Positions 1-6,806 of a stretch of DNA of 11,328 bases are shown here, one piece after another; the stretch's first letter is position 1, and the number at the start of each line of letters is the position of its first letter. Source of the DNA: CAVWCW01 sp965365625. Lineage in GTDB: Bacteria; Pseudomonadota; Gammaproteobacteria; Chromatiales; Chromatiaceae. The notes under the pieces were generated by a model. It was given only the letters and a program-made list of their open reading frames with translations, made no database searches and was not told the DNA's origin. The stretch lies in NCBI GenBank assembly GCA_965365625.1, contig CBDUCL010000080.1:1-11328 (forward strand). The letters run 5' to 3'. The position numbers and the translations under genes were made by a program.

Positions 1-238
1 GCAACGACTGCATGGATGCAGGAGGTAGAGCGACGCAGGAAGCCAAAGCCGAGGCACAACGCCGCGCAATAGTAGAGCTATTCCAAGGCATTGTAACGCC
101 GCCATGCGCCGTCGCAAGCGTGCAATTCACCCCGTAGCCTAATTCAGTCAGTCGGCGGATGCGTGGATCGAATTCGAAGGGTTTCATATGAGTCATTTCG
201 TATCAGAGTGGAGCGGTCAGCCGGGGACTCTAGGATCC
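1..238. other. Non-coding repeat-like DNA downstream of nqrD
   Basis: No recognisable gene lies here, although nqrE would be expected directly after nqrD. The stretch holds short inverted repeats at 8-21 and 68-82. On the minus strand a frame opens with ATG at 186 and stays open to the window edge (62 codons, beginning MKPFEFDPRIRRL). It has no Shine-Dalgarno sequence, and its later part simply translates the hairpin-bearing repeat, so I do not call it a gene. No hairpin with a T-run follows the nqrD stop, so no intrinsic terminator is visible. The sequence is less GC-biased and less codon-like than the neighbouring genes, in keeping with an intergenic repeat or an inserted element. Confidence 0.6.
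8..21. repeat. Short perfect inverted repeat followed by GAGGTAG
   Basis: CTGCAT and ATGCAG are perfect inverted arms around GG, followed directly by GAGGTAGAGC. A second hairpin lies at 68-82 (AATAG, loop TAGAG, CTATT). A similar arrangement, a palindrome running straight into GGAGTAG, occurs at 11168-11183 near the other end of the window. This suggests a dispersed palindromic repeat family, but with only two loose copies the membership is inferred. Confidence 0.4.
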
Positions 239-901
239 TTAAACCACCTCGGTGCGGTGCACCACCTGGATCTGGTATTCGGGCTTTTCGACCTGGGCCG
301 GCTTCCAGGCGCGTACTCCCCAGATGATCAGGCCGATCAGGAAAAAGGCCCCGGGGGCCAGCAGCAGCAGGCCGTTGGGCTCGTACCAGCCGCCCTCCTT
401 GGCCAGGGGGAAGATCTGATGGTCAAGCAGGCTGCCGGAGCCGATCAGCTCGCGTACCGTGGCGACGACGATCAGGATCAGGCTGTAGCCGAGGCCGTGG
501 CCGAGGCCGTCGAGAAAGCTCTTGCCCGGGCCGTGCTCCATGGCATAGGCCTCGGCCCGGCCGAGGACGATGCAGTTGGTGATGATCAGGCCGACGAACA
601 CCGAGAGCTGTTTGCTCAGCTCGTAGGCGAAGGCCTTAAGCACCTGATCGACGATGATCACCAGGGAGGCGATGATGGTCATCTGCACGATAATGCGGAT
701 ATTGCTCGCCACATGATTGCGCAGCAGGCTGATAAACACGCTGGACAACGAAACCACCACCGTCAGCGCCACCGACATAATCAGTGCCGGCGCCAACTTG
801 GCGGTCACCGCCAGGGCCGAGCAGACCCCCAGCATTTGCAGAATGATGGGGTTGTTGTCGACCAGGGGTTCGGTCAGGACCTTGCGTTGTTCCGGTGTCA
901 T
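239..901 (-). CDS. nqrD: Na+-translocating NADH:quinone oxidoreductase subunit D
   Basis: Integral membrane subunit of Na+-NQR, which oxidises NADH, reduces ubiquinone and pumps sodium across the inner membrane. At 220 residues it matches the usual length of about 210 and is mostly hydrophobic, with about six membrane segments. The NqrD/RnfE signature TNCIVLGRAEAYAM is at about 108-121, followed by FLDGLGHGLGYSL. Cys27 and Cys110 sit in the two positions known in the family to help hold an iron centre shared with NqrE. The start overlaps the nqrC stop as ATGA and has a strong GGAGGTGA Shine-Dalgarno five bases or so upstream. RnfE is the nearest alternative, but the nqrABC context settles it as NqrD. 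Oddly, nqrE does not follow. Confidence 0.95.
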   Translation of the reverse strand: MTPEQRKVLTEPLVDNNPIILQMLGVCSALAVTAKLAPALIMSVALTVVVSLSSVFISLLRNHVASNIRIIVQMTIIASLVIIVDQVLKAFAYELSKQLSVFVGLIITNCIVLGRAEAYAMEHGPGKSFLDGLGHGLGYSLILIVVATVRELIGSGSLLDHQIFPLAKEGGWYEPNGLLLLAPGAFFLIGLIIWGVRAWKPAQVEKPEYQIQVVHRTEVV

Positions 902-1731
902 GCATCACCTCCACCGGCACGGACCCGTTCCAGGTAGGGTCCGAAGCCGTTGTCGCTCAGCCAGTAACGGATCAGGTTGGTGACTCCGTTGGCGGTAAGG
1001 GTGGCGCCGGCCAGGCCGTCGACCTGGTAGCGGGCGTTCGGAGAACTGGGGTCCACCCCGCCCTTGACCAGTTCGAAGCGAACCTGGCCCTGCTCGTCCA
1101 GGGCCTGTTTGCCGCGCCACTGGTCCAGCCAGCCGGCGCTGGAGATCTCGGCCCCGAGGCCGGCCGTCTCGCCCTGCTCATAGAAACTCATGCCCTGGAT
1201 GGTGCGGCCGTCAGCATCCAACGCCAGCAGGCCGTACATGGTGGACCAGAGGCCGGCCCCGTACACCGGCAGCACAATACGCTCCAGCCCGCTGTAGCTG
1301 CGGATCAGGTAAACGGGCGCCTGCTTGGCGCGGCTGCGCAAGCGGGCGATATCCTGTTCCGGCGGCAACTGGATGCTGCTGGCCGGGTCGCGGGCCGCCT
1401 GGCGCTGGTCAAAGCCGGTCGGGTCGAGGTCGGTGAACTCGCCGCTGGAAAGGTCCAGGATGCGGGTCTCCACCCGCTCGGCGAACAGGTCCTCGATATC
1501 GGCTCCGGGCTGCAGCAGGTCGGCCACCGACAAGATCTCCCGTTTCAGGGCCAGGGCCGCGTTTTGCTCCTGCAGCGGACGCAGCAGCACCGCGGCACTG
1601 CTGACCGCCAGCGAGCACACCAGGCACAGGCTCAGGGCTAGGGTCACCAGCTTGCGCGGGTCTTCGTTGGGCAGGGCCAGCAGGCCCCGCAAGCCGCCCA
1701 CGGGCGGACGGGATGCGGGCTCAGTGGGCAT
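898..1731 (-). CDS. nqrC: Na+-translocating NADH:quinone oxidoreductase subunit C
   Basis: NqrC carries a covalently bound FMN on the periplasmic side and passes electrons within the Na+-NQR complex. The protein has 277 residues, slightly longer than the usual 255-265, with one N-terminal membrane helix at about 29-50 and a soluble FMN-binding domain. The flavinylation site reads DGLAGATLTANG at 238-249, with Thr244 as the expected FMN-linked residue. The first residue of the usual (S/T)GAT motif is Ala241 here. The C-terminal stretch NGFGPYLERVRAGG is typical of NqrC. The start lies within the end of nqrB (11-base overlap); its Shine-Dalgarno AAGGAGG is formed by the codons of the basic RRRKRRHAH tail of NqrB, indicating translational coupling. 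RnfG is a distant relative but the context excludes it. Confidence 0.94.
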   Translation of the reverse strand: MPTEPASRPPVGGLRGLLALPNEDPRKLVTLALSLCLVCSLAVSSAAVLLRPLQEQNAALALKREILSVADLLQPGADIEDLFAERVETRILDLSSGEFTDLDPTGFDQRQAARDPASSIQLPPEQDIARLRSRAKQAPVYLIRSYSGLERIVLPVYGAGLWSTMYGLLALDADGRTIQGMSFYEQGETAGLGAEISSAGWLDQWRGKQALDEQGQVRFELVKGGVDPSSPNARYQVDGLAGATLTANGVTNLIRYWLSDNGFGPYLERVRAGGGDA

Positions 1732-2935
1732 GGCGGCGCTTCCTCCTTCGAATATTGGCTTGGACCACGAACCAGTCGATCAGCGGCGCGAACACGTTGC
1801 CGAACAGTATGGCCAGCATCATGCCCTCCGGGTAGGCGGGATTGACCACCCGGATCAGGACCACCATCACCCCGATCAGCACCCCGTAGATCCAGCGCCC
1901 GGGATCGGTCATGGCGGCGCTGACCGGGTCCGTGGCCATGAATACCAGGCCGAAGGCATAGCCGCCGAGCACCAGATGCCAGTACCAGGGCACGGCAAAC
2001 ATGGGGTTGGTATCGCTGCCGATGAAGTTGAACAGCAGCACGCTGGCCACCATCCCGAGAAACACCCCGGCCATGATGCGCCAGGAGGCGACCCGGGTGT
2101 AGATCAGGAAGATGGCCCCCAGCAGGCAGGCCAGAGTCGAGGTTTCGCCCAGGGACCCCTGAATGCTGCCCAGGAAGGCGCTGGACCAGGTGATGCCCGA
2201 CTCCACCATGGCTTGCACCCCGCCGGCCGCGGCCAAGGCCAGGGGGGTGGCGCCGCTGAAGCCGTCGATGGCGGTCCAGACACTGTCGCCGGAGATGGCG
2301 GCCGGATAGGCAAAGAACAGAAAGGCGCGTCCGACCAGGGCCGGGTTGAGGAAGTTCTTGCCGGTGCCGCCGAACACCTCCTTGCCGATTACCACGCCGA
2401 AGGAGATGCCCAGCGCCACCTGCCACAGGGGGATGGTCGGGGGCAGGATCAGGGTGAACAGCAGGGAGGTGACAAAGAAGCCTTCGTTGATCTCGTGGTT
2501 GCGCACCAGGGCGAACAACACCTCCCAGAAGCCGCCGGCGGCCATGGTGACAATGTAAATCGGCAGCAGGTACATCAACCCCAGGGCCAGATTGTCGAAC
2601 AGGCTGGTCGGGTCGTGGCCGATGCCGAGGAAGTGGAGCGTTGCCCAACGCCAGTTGTCGACCTCGGTCACGCCCATTGCAGCCATGGCGGTGTTTGCCT
2701 GGAGCCCGATGTTGTACATACCCATCAGAGCCGCCGGAGTGACCGCCAGCACCACGAAGATCATTACCCGCTTGAGGTCGATCGCGTCGCGCACATGGGG
2801 CGAACCCCGGGTCACCTCGCCGGGGGTGAACAAGAAGGTGTCCACCATCTCGTACATGGCCTGGAAGCGCTCCAGGCGGCCGCCCTTGGCGAACAGGGGC
2901 TGGACGCGGTCGAGCTGTTTTCTGAGACGTGACAT
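1721..2935 (-). CDS. nqrB: Na+-translocating NADH:quinone oxidoreductase subunit B
   Basis: Main membrane subunit of Na+-NQR. In this family it binds a covalent FMN and riboflavin and contains the sodium pathway and quinone site. The 404 residues match the family length (about 400-415). The N-terminus is cytoplasmic (LRKQLDRVQPLFAKGGRLER), followed by about ten hydrophobic segments. Highly conserved runs are visible: NEGFFVTSLLFTLILPPTIP at 150-169, GKEVFGGTGKNFLNPALVGR at about 184-203, and DGFSGATPLA at 224-233. Thr230 of SGAT is the expected FMN attachment residue. The start shares one base with the nqrA stop (TGATG), and an AAGGAAGG Shine-Dalgarno lies within the end of nqrA. The C-terminus is unusually basic and doubles as the nqrC ribosome binding site. 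Confidence 0.97.
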   Translation of the reverse strand: MSRLRKQLDRVQPLFAKGGRLERFQAMYEMVDTFLFTPGEVTRGSPHVRDAIDLKRVMIFVVLAVTPAALMGMYNIGLQANTAMAAMGVTEVDNWRWATLHFLGIGHDPTSLFDNLALGLMYLLPIYIVTMAAGGFWEVLFALVRNHEINEGFFVTSLLFTLILPPTIPLWQVALGISFGVVIGKEVFGGTGKNFLNPALVGRAFLFFAYPAAISGDSVWTAIDGFSGATPLALAAAGGVQAMVESGITWSSAFLGSIQGSLGETSTLACLLGAIFLIYTRVASWRIMAGVFLGMVASVLLFNFIGSDTNPMFAVPWYWHLVLGGYAFGLVFMATDPVSAAMTDPGRWIYGVLIGVMVVLIRVVNPAYPEGMMLAILFGNVFAPLIDWFVVQANIRRRKRRHAH

Positions 2936-4299
2936 CAGCCTTCCTTACGGATCTTTTCCAGGGTGTCGCGCAGGATCGGCCCGAAATCGTACTTGCCGGT
3001 GTCGACAAACGAGCACAGGGCCAGGTCCTCTTCGTCCAGTTCCAGGCAGCCCAGGGCCTGGGCGCTGTCGCTGTCGCCCACCACCAGGGCCCGCAGCAAT
3101 TGGGTGGGAAGGATGTCGAGCGGCATAATCCGTTCATAGGAGCCGATGGGTACCATCGCCCGGGGGCTGCCGTTCTGGGTGGTGGTGAGCGCGAACCTCC
3201 GCTTGCCGAACAGGGCGGACAGGAATACGTTGCTGGCGGAAAACTTGTCCCGCCCCGGGGCCAGCCAGCCCAACAGCTCCCGTTCCGTGCCCTCCTTGAG
3301 GACCGAGATCTGGTTGTCGAAGCGTCCCAGATAACCGAGGGAACCCACCGCCCGATGCCCGGCCAGGATCGAGCCGGAAATAATGCGGCAATCGCAGGGC
3401 GCGTCACCGTCTTCCCGGACCCCGGCCAACAGTTCCGGGATGCTGGCACCGAGCCGGGTACGCAGCAGGCGCGGGCGGGGCACCATCGGGCCGGCGAGGG
3501 AAACCACGCGCTGAGTGGAGATGCGCCCACTAGTGAACAACTCGCCGATCGCGATTACGTCCTGGTAGCCCACGTAGGCCACGGTCTTGTTTCCGTGCAC
3601 CGGCGACAGAAAGTGGATGTGGGTCCCCGGCAGCCCGGCCGGATGGGGGCCGGCGAACTCGGCCCGGGTGGCGTGGCTGTCTTCCGGGATCGGCACTTCG
3701 GCCCCAGGGGCGGTGCAGACATAGAGCTTGCCCGCGGTCAGCTTGCGCAGCACCCGCAGGCCGTTGCCGAAGGCCTCGGCCCGACCGGCGATAATTACCT
3801 GAGGATCCGGAGCCAGGGGATTGGTGTCGATGGCGGTGACGAACAGGTCCGCCAGTTCATCGTCCGGGTGTGGCACCATCGTATAGGGTCGGGTGCGCAG
3901 GGCCAGCCATTGGCCGGACGCGAGCAGGTTTTCCTTCACCTGGTCCCGGTTCAACCCGGAGAGCTCCTCCGCCGGGTAGGCATTGAAGGTCTCCTCCGCG
4001 TCACCCTCCAGGCGGATGCAGATGGAGTTGGCAAAGCGGCGCTGGCCGTAGGAGATCTTCTCCACCACGCCCGCCCCGGGAGCGGTGGTGAGTACCTTGC
4101 GGTAACGCTTGCCGCGCATCAGGGGCTGGCCCAGACTGACCCGCTCACCCTCCTTCACCAGCACGCTGGGCGCCCGTTTGGGGCCACGCTGGTCCTGGCC
4201 CAGGACGGCTACGTGGGCCACCGCCGGGATGTCGTGGATTCGCTGCTCGGGCACACCGGAGATCGGGATATCCAGGCCCTTGGAGATCTTGATCAGCAC
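2935..4299 (-). CDS. nqrA: Na+-translocating NADH:quinone oxidoreductase subunit A
   Basis: Cytoplasmic peripheral subunit of Na+-NQR. It carries no redox cofactor of its own and docks on NqrB, where it contributes to the quinone region. I place the start at the GTG at 4299, giving 454 residues (family about 446) and an N-terminus of MLIKISKGLDIPISG, which matches the family start. An AGGAGG lies eight bases upstream. The frame stays open further upstream to 4449, but that part has no family resemblance and no Shine-Dalgarno. Conserved stretches include LTTAPGAGVVEKISYGQRRF at about 65 and the ITAIDTNPLAPDP-like segment near 160-180. It is the first gene of the operon, and its stop overlaps the nqrB start by one base. 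Confidence 0.95.
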   Translation of the reverse strand: MLIKISKGLDIPISGVPEQRIHDIPAVAHVAVLGQDQRGPKRAPSVLVKEGERVSLGQPLMRGKRYRKVLTTAPGAGVVEKISYGQRRFANSICIRLEGDAEETFNAYPAEELSGLNRDQVKENLLASGQWLALRTRPYTMVPHPDDELADLFVTAIDTNPLAPDPQVIIAGRAEAFGNGLRVLRKLTAGKLYVCTAPGAEVPIPEDSHATRAEFAGPHPAGLPGTHIHFLSPVHGNKTVAYVGYQDVIAIGELFTSGRISTQRVVSLAGPMVPRPRLLRTRLGASIPELLAGVREDGDAPCDCRIISGSILAGHRAVGSLGYLGRFDNQISVLKEGTERELLGWLAPGRDKFSASNVFLSALFGKRRFALTTTQNGSPRAMVPIGSYERIMPLDILPTQLLRALVVGDSDSAQALGCLELDEEDLALCSFVDTGKYDFGPILRDTLEKIRKEG

Positions 4300-4307
4300 G
4301 AGTTGCC

Positions 4308-4313
4308 CCTCCT
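4308..4313 (-). promoter_or_regulatory. Ribosome binding site fixing the nqrA GTG start
   Basis: AGGAGG on the minus strand, separated by eight bases from the GTG at 4299. It selects the GTG over the ATG at 4449 in the same frame, which would add 50 residues unlike any NqrA. Confidence 0.75.
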
Positions 4314-4423
4314 GCTGAGCGGCGTGTTGAGGGCGATGCCGGTTGAGCGGCTCGGAGTCGGTGATTGCAGCATGAGCGTAGTCGTTGTACCTGAAGCCGG
4401 GTGGTTGTCCGCACGAGTCTCCG

Positions 4424-4445
4424 GGCAGGCCACCACCGGCCCGCC
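4424..4445 (-). promoter_or_regulatory. GC-rich hairpin in the nqrA leader
   Basis: On the minus strand GGCGGGCC, a six-base loop GGTGGT, and GGCCTGCC form an eight-pair stem with one G-T wobble. It lies just downstream of the candidate -10, about 125 bases before nqrA. No T-run follows, so it is not a standard terminator. It could stabilise or attenuate the transcript. Confidence 0.35.
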
Positions 4446-4459
4446 GCAAACAGGCATCA

Positions 4460-4501
4460 ATAATACGTACATCGTCGGTCCCACGCGATAGGTGCGGGAC
4501 C
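4460..4501 (-). promoter_or_regulatory. Candidate nqrA promoter with overlapping inverted repeat
   Basis: On the minus strand TATTAT at 4460-4465 resembles a sigma-70 -10 box; no good -35 lies 17 bases upstream. A perfect 6-base inverted repeat, GGTCCC (4477-4482) and GGGACC (4496-4501) with a 13-base gap, covers that place and could be an operator for a regulator that replaces or blocks -35 contact. This is inferred from pattern only. Confidence 0.3.
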
Positions 4502-4662
4502 GCGCGGCTCTAAAAATGCTCGTTGCAAGATCGAGGCCAGTCGCGATTACGGCCGCGGGTGACGCCAGCGCGCTATTCTGCCCCCCGATTTTTACCCGTT
4601 TGTTACGGTCCAACAGGGGGCGCGCCGGGAGCGATGCTGCCCCGCCCCGGTGCGCAGTTTCG

Positions 4663-5127
4663 CTAGTCGGCCGCGCCGGTGGCTATATCGGAGAATTTGT
4701 TGAGCGCCCCGCTCATCTTCTTTACCACCGCTTCGCGGTCGGTGATGCCGTGGCGCTCGGCAATGTAGGTCGGATCATTGTAGCCGAGCCAGACCTTGCC
4801 GTCCGCGTCTTCCCAGGCCAGGGCCTTCATCGGTAGGTCTATGCCGGCGCTCTGGGCGCTGGTGAACATATTGCTGCCGAGTTTGGGATTGCCGAACAGC
4901 AGCAGCTCGGTGGGGCGCAGCGGGATACCCACCTCCTCCGCTTTCTGCGCATGATTCCAGCGGACAACGATGCCGATACCCTTGGCAGTCAGGGCCGCTT
5001 CGAGTCGGTCGATGGTCTCTCCGACGCTGTATTGGCTGGGCTTGACCACCAGTCCCATGACCTCAGCGGCCGCCAGGCTGGGTACGGCGAGAGCGATGAC
5101 GAACAGTAGAGCGAGTAGGTGCTTCAT
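4663..5127 (-). CDS. Secreted DUF302 domain protein
   Basis: A 154-residue protein of the DUF302 family, whose biochemical role is not established. Residues 1-21 form a clear signal peptide (MKHLLALLFVIALAVPSLAAA) with an AxA-type cleavage site before EVMGL, so it probably acts in the periplasm. The rest is a single DUF302 domain with the family's LLFGNPKLGSNMF segment and the DLPMKALAWEDADGKVWLGY stretch. I chose the ATG at 5127 because GGAGG lies eight bases upstream and the signal peptide begins there; a longer in-frame start at 5286 would put 53 polar residues before it. It is divergent from the DUF945 gene and upstream of nqrA on the same strand, with a gap that argues against simple co-transcription. 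Confidence 0.85.
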   Translation of the reverse strand: MKHLLALLFVIALAVPSLAAAEVMGLVVKPSQYSVGETIDRLEAALTAKGIGIVVRWNHAQKAEEVGIPLRPTELLLFGNPKLGSNMFTSAQSAGIDLPMKALAWEDADGKVWLGYNDPTYIAERHGITDREAVVKKMSGALNKFSDIATGAAD

Positions 5128-5310
5128 TCGAGGTGCCTCCTTGATTGATATTTGGCGTTTAGAGCGTTGCATCGGCGGCCTGCGGCCCCGGGGTTGAATC
5201 TTGATTTCGCCTAACCATAGCCGATTCTGCCCCCGGATTGATACCGGCGCGACGCGGTGGGATGATCGAATCGTGATCCGTCCCACGACCCCAGGGATAT
5301 CAAAAATCAG

Positions 5311-6663
5311 ATGCGAAGATGGTTAATCCTGCTGGCCGCTTCTCTGTTGCTGGTCGGCCTGGTAACGCCGGGGTTGATCGGTGTTCAGGCCGAGCTGCGC
5401 TACCAGGAGGCGCTGGCCCGGCTCCAGCAGCAAGGCCTGGCGTTGCTGAGCCAAAACTATAGCCGCGGCTGGTTCCAGGCCAAGGCCCGTAGCGAGTTGG
5501 CGTATCGCCCTGCCGGCTCCGAGTCAGCGCCTGCCACCCGGATTGAGCTGGATAGCCAGATCGAGCACGGTCCCTGGACGTCCCGAGGCGGTTGGCTGCT
5601 GGCCCTGCTGGAGACCCGAGTGAGGGTGGACGCCACCCCTTTGTCTGCGCCGCTTTTGACCCGGGTCGGTTTCTCCGGTCGCGGCAGTGTCCGGCTGGCG
5701 CCCAGCGCGCTGCGGTTCGATGACGGCGGTCCGTATTGGAAGGGACTGCAGGGAGAGTTCGGCTTCGACGCCTTGGGTGGCGCGAGCGCTGGCTGGCTGC
5801 AGATCGAGGAGCTGGCCTGGCACCGGTCGGGCGCTGGCGGCATAAAGGACCTACGCCTGGATTGGCAGCTGAGCCAGGGATTGGCTGGGGTTCCCCGCGG
5901 TGAGCTGCGGCTTTGGCTGGCTCGGCTGGCGGTCCCCGAAGGCGCCGTCGAGCAGCCCCTGGAGCTTGCGGGCCTGGCTTTGAGGGTAGGGCTTTGGCCC
6001 AAGGGCGAGCTGATGTCGCTGGATCTGGACACTGAGCTGGAGGCCCTGGCCCTGGGGGCGGCGAATTTTGGCCCGGCCCGGGCCCGGCTGTATGGCGACA
6101 ATTTGGATCCGCTAGCCCTAGGGGCGCTGTGGGGCGCGATTCTAGCGGGCCTGGAACCCGCGAAGATGCCGGAGAAGGCGGTTCGCCAACGGGGAGGGAA
6201 GTTGGCGCTGCTGGCACCGGAGCTGTTGCGTAGCGACCCGGTAATTGGGCTGGAGGGGCTGCAGCTGAAGACGCCCAGTGGCAGCCTAGAGGCCAGCCTG
6301 CGGCTGCAGGCTCGCGGCCTGCGCTGGCCCATCGAGGGGTCCCAGGCCCTGCGGGGCCTGGAGGGAGTGGCCGAACTGCGGTTGCCAGAGCCGCTGGCCC
6401 GGGCCTTGGTCGAGGCCCGAACCCGCGAACGTCTCCTGGCGGCCCGGGCTCGCCGCGCCGCAGCCGGCGAGAAACAGCCGACGCTCGACCCTCAGACCTT
6501 CGAGCGCCAATTGGCCGGTGTGGTGGACCTCCAGCTCAAGGCTCTGGTCAACCAGGGCCTGCTGGAGCCTCAGGGCGGGCGTCTGGAGGCCCGGTTGCGG
6601 CTGGACAACGGCTTGCTTCGGGTCAACGGCAAGGACCTGCCGTTGGGTTTGGCACTCCGGTGA
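5311..6663 (+). CDS. DUF945 (YdgA-like) membrane-anchored protein
   Basis: A 450-residue protein of the YdgA/DUF945 family, whose members are inner-membrane-anchored proteins of unknown biochemical function. An N-terminal hydrophobic segment at about 4-25 (WLILLAASLLLVGLVTPGLI) acts as a signal anchor. The following LRYQEAL...LLSQNYSRGWFQAKARSELAY is typical of the family, as are repeated amphipathic strand-like stretches and a C-terminal part with LRLDNGLLRVNGKDLPL. It is a little shorter than E. coli YdgA (about 500). The start is chosen because the signal anchor begins directly; the Shine-Dalgarno is weak, with only CAGGGA rather far upstream. A long open frame on the opposite strand is a shadow of its high GC content. 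Confidence 0.82.
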   Translation: MRRWLILLAASLLLVGLVTPGLIGVQAELRYQEALARLQQQGLALLSQNYSRGWFQAKARSELAYRPAGSESAPATRIELDSQIEHGPWTSRGGWLLALLETRVRVDATPLSAPLLTRVGFSGRGSVRLAPSALRFDDGGPYWKGLQGEFGFDALGGASAGWLQIEELAWHRSGAGGIKDLRLDWQLSQGLAGVPRGELRLWLARLAVPEGAVEQPLELAGLALRVGLWPKGELMSLDLDTELEALALGAANFGPARARLYGDNLDPLALGALWGAILAGLEPAKMPEKAVRQRGGKLALLAPELLRSDPVIGLEGLQLKTPSGSLEASLRLQARGLRWPIEGSQALRGLEGVAELRLPEPLARALVEARTRERLLAARARRAAAGEKQPTLDPQTFERQLAGVVDLQLKALVNQGLLEPQGGRLEARLRLDNGLLRVNGKDLPLGLALR

Positions 6664-6721
6664 ACCCGGGGGCGAGCAATCTGTCGCGGCGAGGTCGAGT
6701 GGAAGGCGAAGCGCAGCGCGG

Positions 6722-6740
6722 CCGCTAGTAACGATAGCGG
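6722..6740. repeat. Hairpin between the DUF945 and L,D-transpeptidase genes
   Basis: CCGCTA, loop GTAACGA, TAGCGG: a perfect six-pair stem about 60 bases after the DUF945 stop. There is no T-run after it, so it is at best a weak or Rho-assisted 3' end of the DUF945 transcript. The 143-base gap otherwise shows only TATAAA at 6782-6787, a possible -10 for the next gene with no matching -35. Confidence 0.35.
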
Positions 6741-6806
6741 TCGGCGTGCGCCGGATGAAATAGTGCAATGCGTCCAAACTTTATAAAATCAGGAATGGAG
6801 TTGTCG

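Larger units (their letters stand above)
4300..4662 (-). other. Upstream region and probable leader of the nqr operon
   Basis: This 363-base gap lies between the DUF302 gene and nqrA, both on the minus strand. It contains a candidate -10 element, an inverted repeat overlapping where the -35 would lie, and a GC-rich hairpin in the presumed leader, each listed separately. The leader from the candidate promoter to the nqrA start would be about 150 bases. I looked for an FMN (RFN) riboswitch, plausible for a flavin-rich complex, and did not find its conserved core. No clear intrinsic terminator follows the DUF302 gene; the G/C-rich pairing possible near 4610-4655 lacks a T-run. Confidence 0.5.

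Noticed and set aside
1..186. Minus-strand open frame starting MKPFEFDPRIRRL and open to the window edge
   Set aside because: No Shine-Dalgarno, no recognisable family, not NqrE, and its later codons run through the palindromic repeat; probably a chance frame.
170..238. Clustered restriction sites (GAATTC, CATATG, GGATCC) with a stretch recalling a cloning polylinker
   Set aside because: The sequence between sites does not match a known polylinker and six-base sites can occur by chance; a vector-sequence screen would settle it.
1325..2932. Long plus-strand frame of 535 codons opposite nqrB and nqrC, and a similar 520-codon frame opposite nqrA
   Set aside because: Histidine/glutamine/glycine-rich antisense shadows of well-identified genes in GC-rich DNA.
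4300..4460. FMN riboswitch in the nqrA leader
   Set aside because: The conserved RFN core is absent.
5300..6332. Minus-strand frames of about 300 codons opposite the DUF945 gene
   Set aside because: Proline/serine/arginine-rich low-complexity translations typical of antisense frames; the plus-strand frame has a signal anchor and family features.
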